In this document: positions 63,280 through 64,000 of the stretch, piece after piece
How positions within the stretch are numbered: the first letter of the stretch is position 1
How the letters are laid out: each line of letters opens with the position of its first letter
Source: Streptomyces asiaticus
GTDB taxonomy: Bacteria > Actinomycetota > Actinomycetes > Streptomycetales > Streptomycetaceae
Direction of reading: 5' to 3'
NCBI RefSeq assembly: GCF_018138715.1
Contig: NZ_JAGSHX010000006.1
Span: 5,332,001 to 5,396,000, forward strand
Length of the DNA stretch: 64,000 nt
Notes under the pieces: generated by a model
Database searches by the model: none
What the model was told of the DNA's origin: nothing
Seen by the model: only the letters and a program-made list of their open reading frames with translations
Made by a program: the position numbers and the translations under genes

Positions 63280-63338
63280 ATACGACCATGTCCGACGTCA
63301 GATACGACGATGACGGTCCACCGACAAGGAGGCCCGGC

Positions 63339-64000
63339 ATGCGCGTCCTGCCCCGGGGCCGGTTGAGCTACGGCATGCAGCTGCCGATCCAGTCGCAGTC
63401 CACCCTCTACGCCGAGCCGTGGGAGGCCGGGGCGGGCCCGGCCGAGCTGCTCGAGATCGCCCGCGCCGCCGACCGGCTCGGCTTCGCGTACCTCGCCGTC
63501 TGCGACCACGTCGCGATCCCGCGGCGGCTGGCCGCGGCCATGGGCACCGTCTGGTACGACCCGGTGGCCACCCTCGGCTGGCTCGCCGCGGCCACCGAGC
63601 GGGTGCGGCTGCTCAGCCATGTGGCGGTCGCCGCGCTGCGCCATCCGCTGCTGACCGCCAAGCAGTACGCCACGCTCGACCACCTCTCCGGCGGCCGGCT
63701 GATCCTCGGGGTCGGGGCCGGGCACGTCCGGGAGGAGTTCGAGGCGCTCGGGGTGGACTTCGCCCGGCGCGGGGCGCTGCTGGACGAGACGGTCGACGCG
63801 CTGAAGGCGGCGCTGGGACCGGAGGAGTTCCCCGACTTCCGCGGTGAGCGGTTCGCGTTCAGCGGCCTCGGGCAGGCCCCGCGCCCCGTCCAGACGCCAC
63901 GGCCCCCGCTGTGGATCGGCGGCTCCTCGCCCGCGGCGGTGCGCCGGGCGGCGGTCCGGGGCGACGGCTGGCTGCCGCAGGGCGACCCACGGGACCGGCT
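63339..64000 (+). CDS. LLM-class (F420-dependent) oxidoreductase, N-terminal part (cut by window end)
   Basis: Open frame from ATG 63339 (AAGGAGG upstream) to the window edge, 220 residues seen. Luciferase-like TIM barrel marks: GMQLPIQSQSTLYAEPWEAG, LLEIARAADRLGFAYLAVCD, LRHPLLTAKQYATLDHLSGG, GRLILGVGAGHVREEFEALG, VQTPRPPLWIGGSSPAAVRR. Actinobacterial members are usually F420-dependent and several lie in steroid-degradation clusters. The C-terminus and any operon partners are outside the window. Confidence 0.9.
   Translation, partial: MRVLPRGRLSYGMQLPIQSQSTLYAEPWEAGAGPAELLEIARAADRLGFAYLAVCDHVAIPRRLAAAMGTVWYDPVATLGWLAAATERVRLLSHVAVAALRHPLLTAKQYATLDHLSGGRLILGVGAGHVREEFEALGVDFARRGALLDETVDALKAALGPEEFPDFRGERFAFSGLGQAPRPVQTPRPPLWIGGSSPAAVRRAAVRGDGWLPQGDPRDR

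Overview
The window is high-GC actinobacterial chromosome, most likely Streptomyces or a close relative. The signs are GC-rich third codon positions, frequent GTG starts, a SARP regulator of the AfsR type, eukaryote-type Ser/Thr kinases, a carbohydrate ABC importer with no ATPase gene of its own, and F420/LLM-type oxidoreductases. No rRNA, tRNA, CRISPR array, insertion sequence or prophage was seen.

Layout. 1-7660: 3' end of glpD, a lipoprotein serine hydrolase, a membrane Ser/Thr kinase and a second kinase-like protein whose catalytic motifs are degenerate. 7814-19045: first catabolic block (acyl-CoA ligase, paired acyl-CoA dehydrogenases, cyclase-family hydrolase, SDR, a third acyl-CoA dehydrogenase, aldehyde and alcohol dehydrogenases), interrupted by a GHKL ATP-binding regulator. 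19185-25733: a sugar-type uptake locus (HAD phosphatase, LacI repressor, two permeases, binding protein) with two paralogous 2H phosphoesterases. 25815-28360: GlxA/AraC-type regulator and MFS transporter. 28650-40632: second catabolic block (flavin reductase, enoyl-CoA hydratase, ADP-forming acyl-CoA ligase, FAD monooxygenase, DoxX, DUF35, PNPOx-like, thiolase-like, acyl-CoA dehydrogenase, F420-type protein, TetR regulator). 41062-46303: VOC protein, soluble kinase with a PQQ propeller (AfsK-like), two exported proteins. 46384-50544: third catabolic block (enoyl-CoA hydratase, DUF35, thiolase-like, FadD3-like ligase). 50534-54712: large membrane protein, a hypothetical, a small exported peptide and a seven-repeat protein. 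54926-60439: AfsR-like SARP and a paralogue lacking the DNA-binding domain. 60597-64000: amidohydrolase, AraC regulator, LLM oxidoreductase (cut by the window end).

How it fits together. A 15-bp palindrome, CTGACGNNNCGTCAG with small variations, occurs ten times, each time in front of one of the scattered acyl-CoA catabolic operons. This implies a single regulon of about 20 genes, with the TetR protein at 39985-40632 as the best candidate regulator. The gene content (heteromeric acyl-CoA dehydrogenases, DUF35 plus thiolase-like proteins, FadD3-like ligase, amidohydrolase, LLM oxidoreductase) recalls actinobacterial steroid or alicyclic side-chain degradation, but the substrate is unknown.

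A second system is the LacI locus. Two identical 17-bp operators in opposite orientation sit at the HAD gene and at the first permease gene. A third is an AfsK/AfsR/AfsS-like set: a PQQ kinase, a SARP, and just downstream of the SARP a protein made of seven 14-residue GEGHTPAPPQ-type repeats, preceded by an 11-bp-phased direct repeat of the SARP-operator kind.
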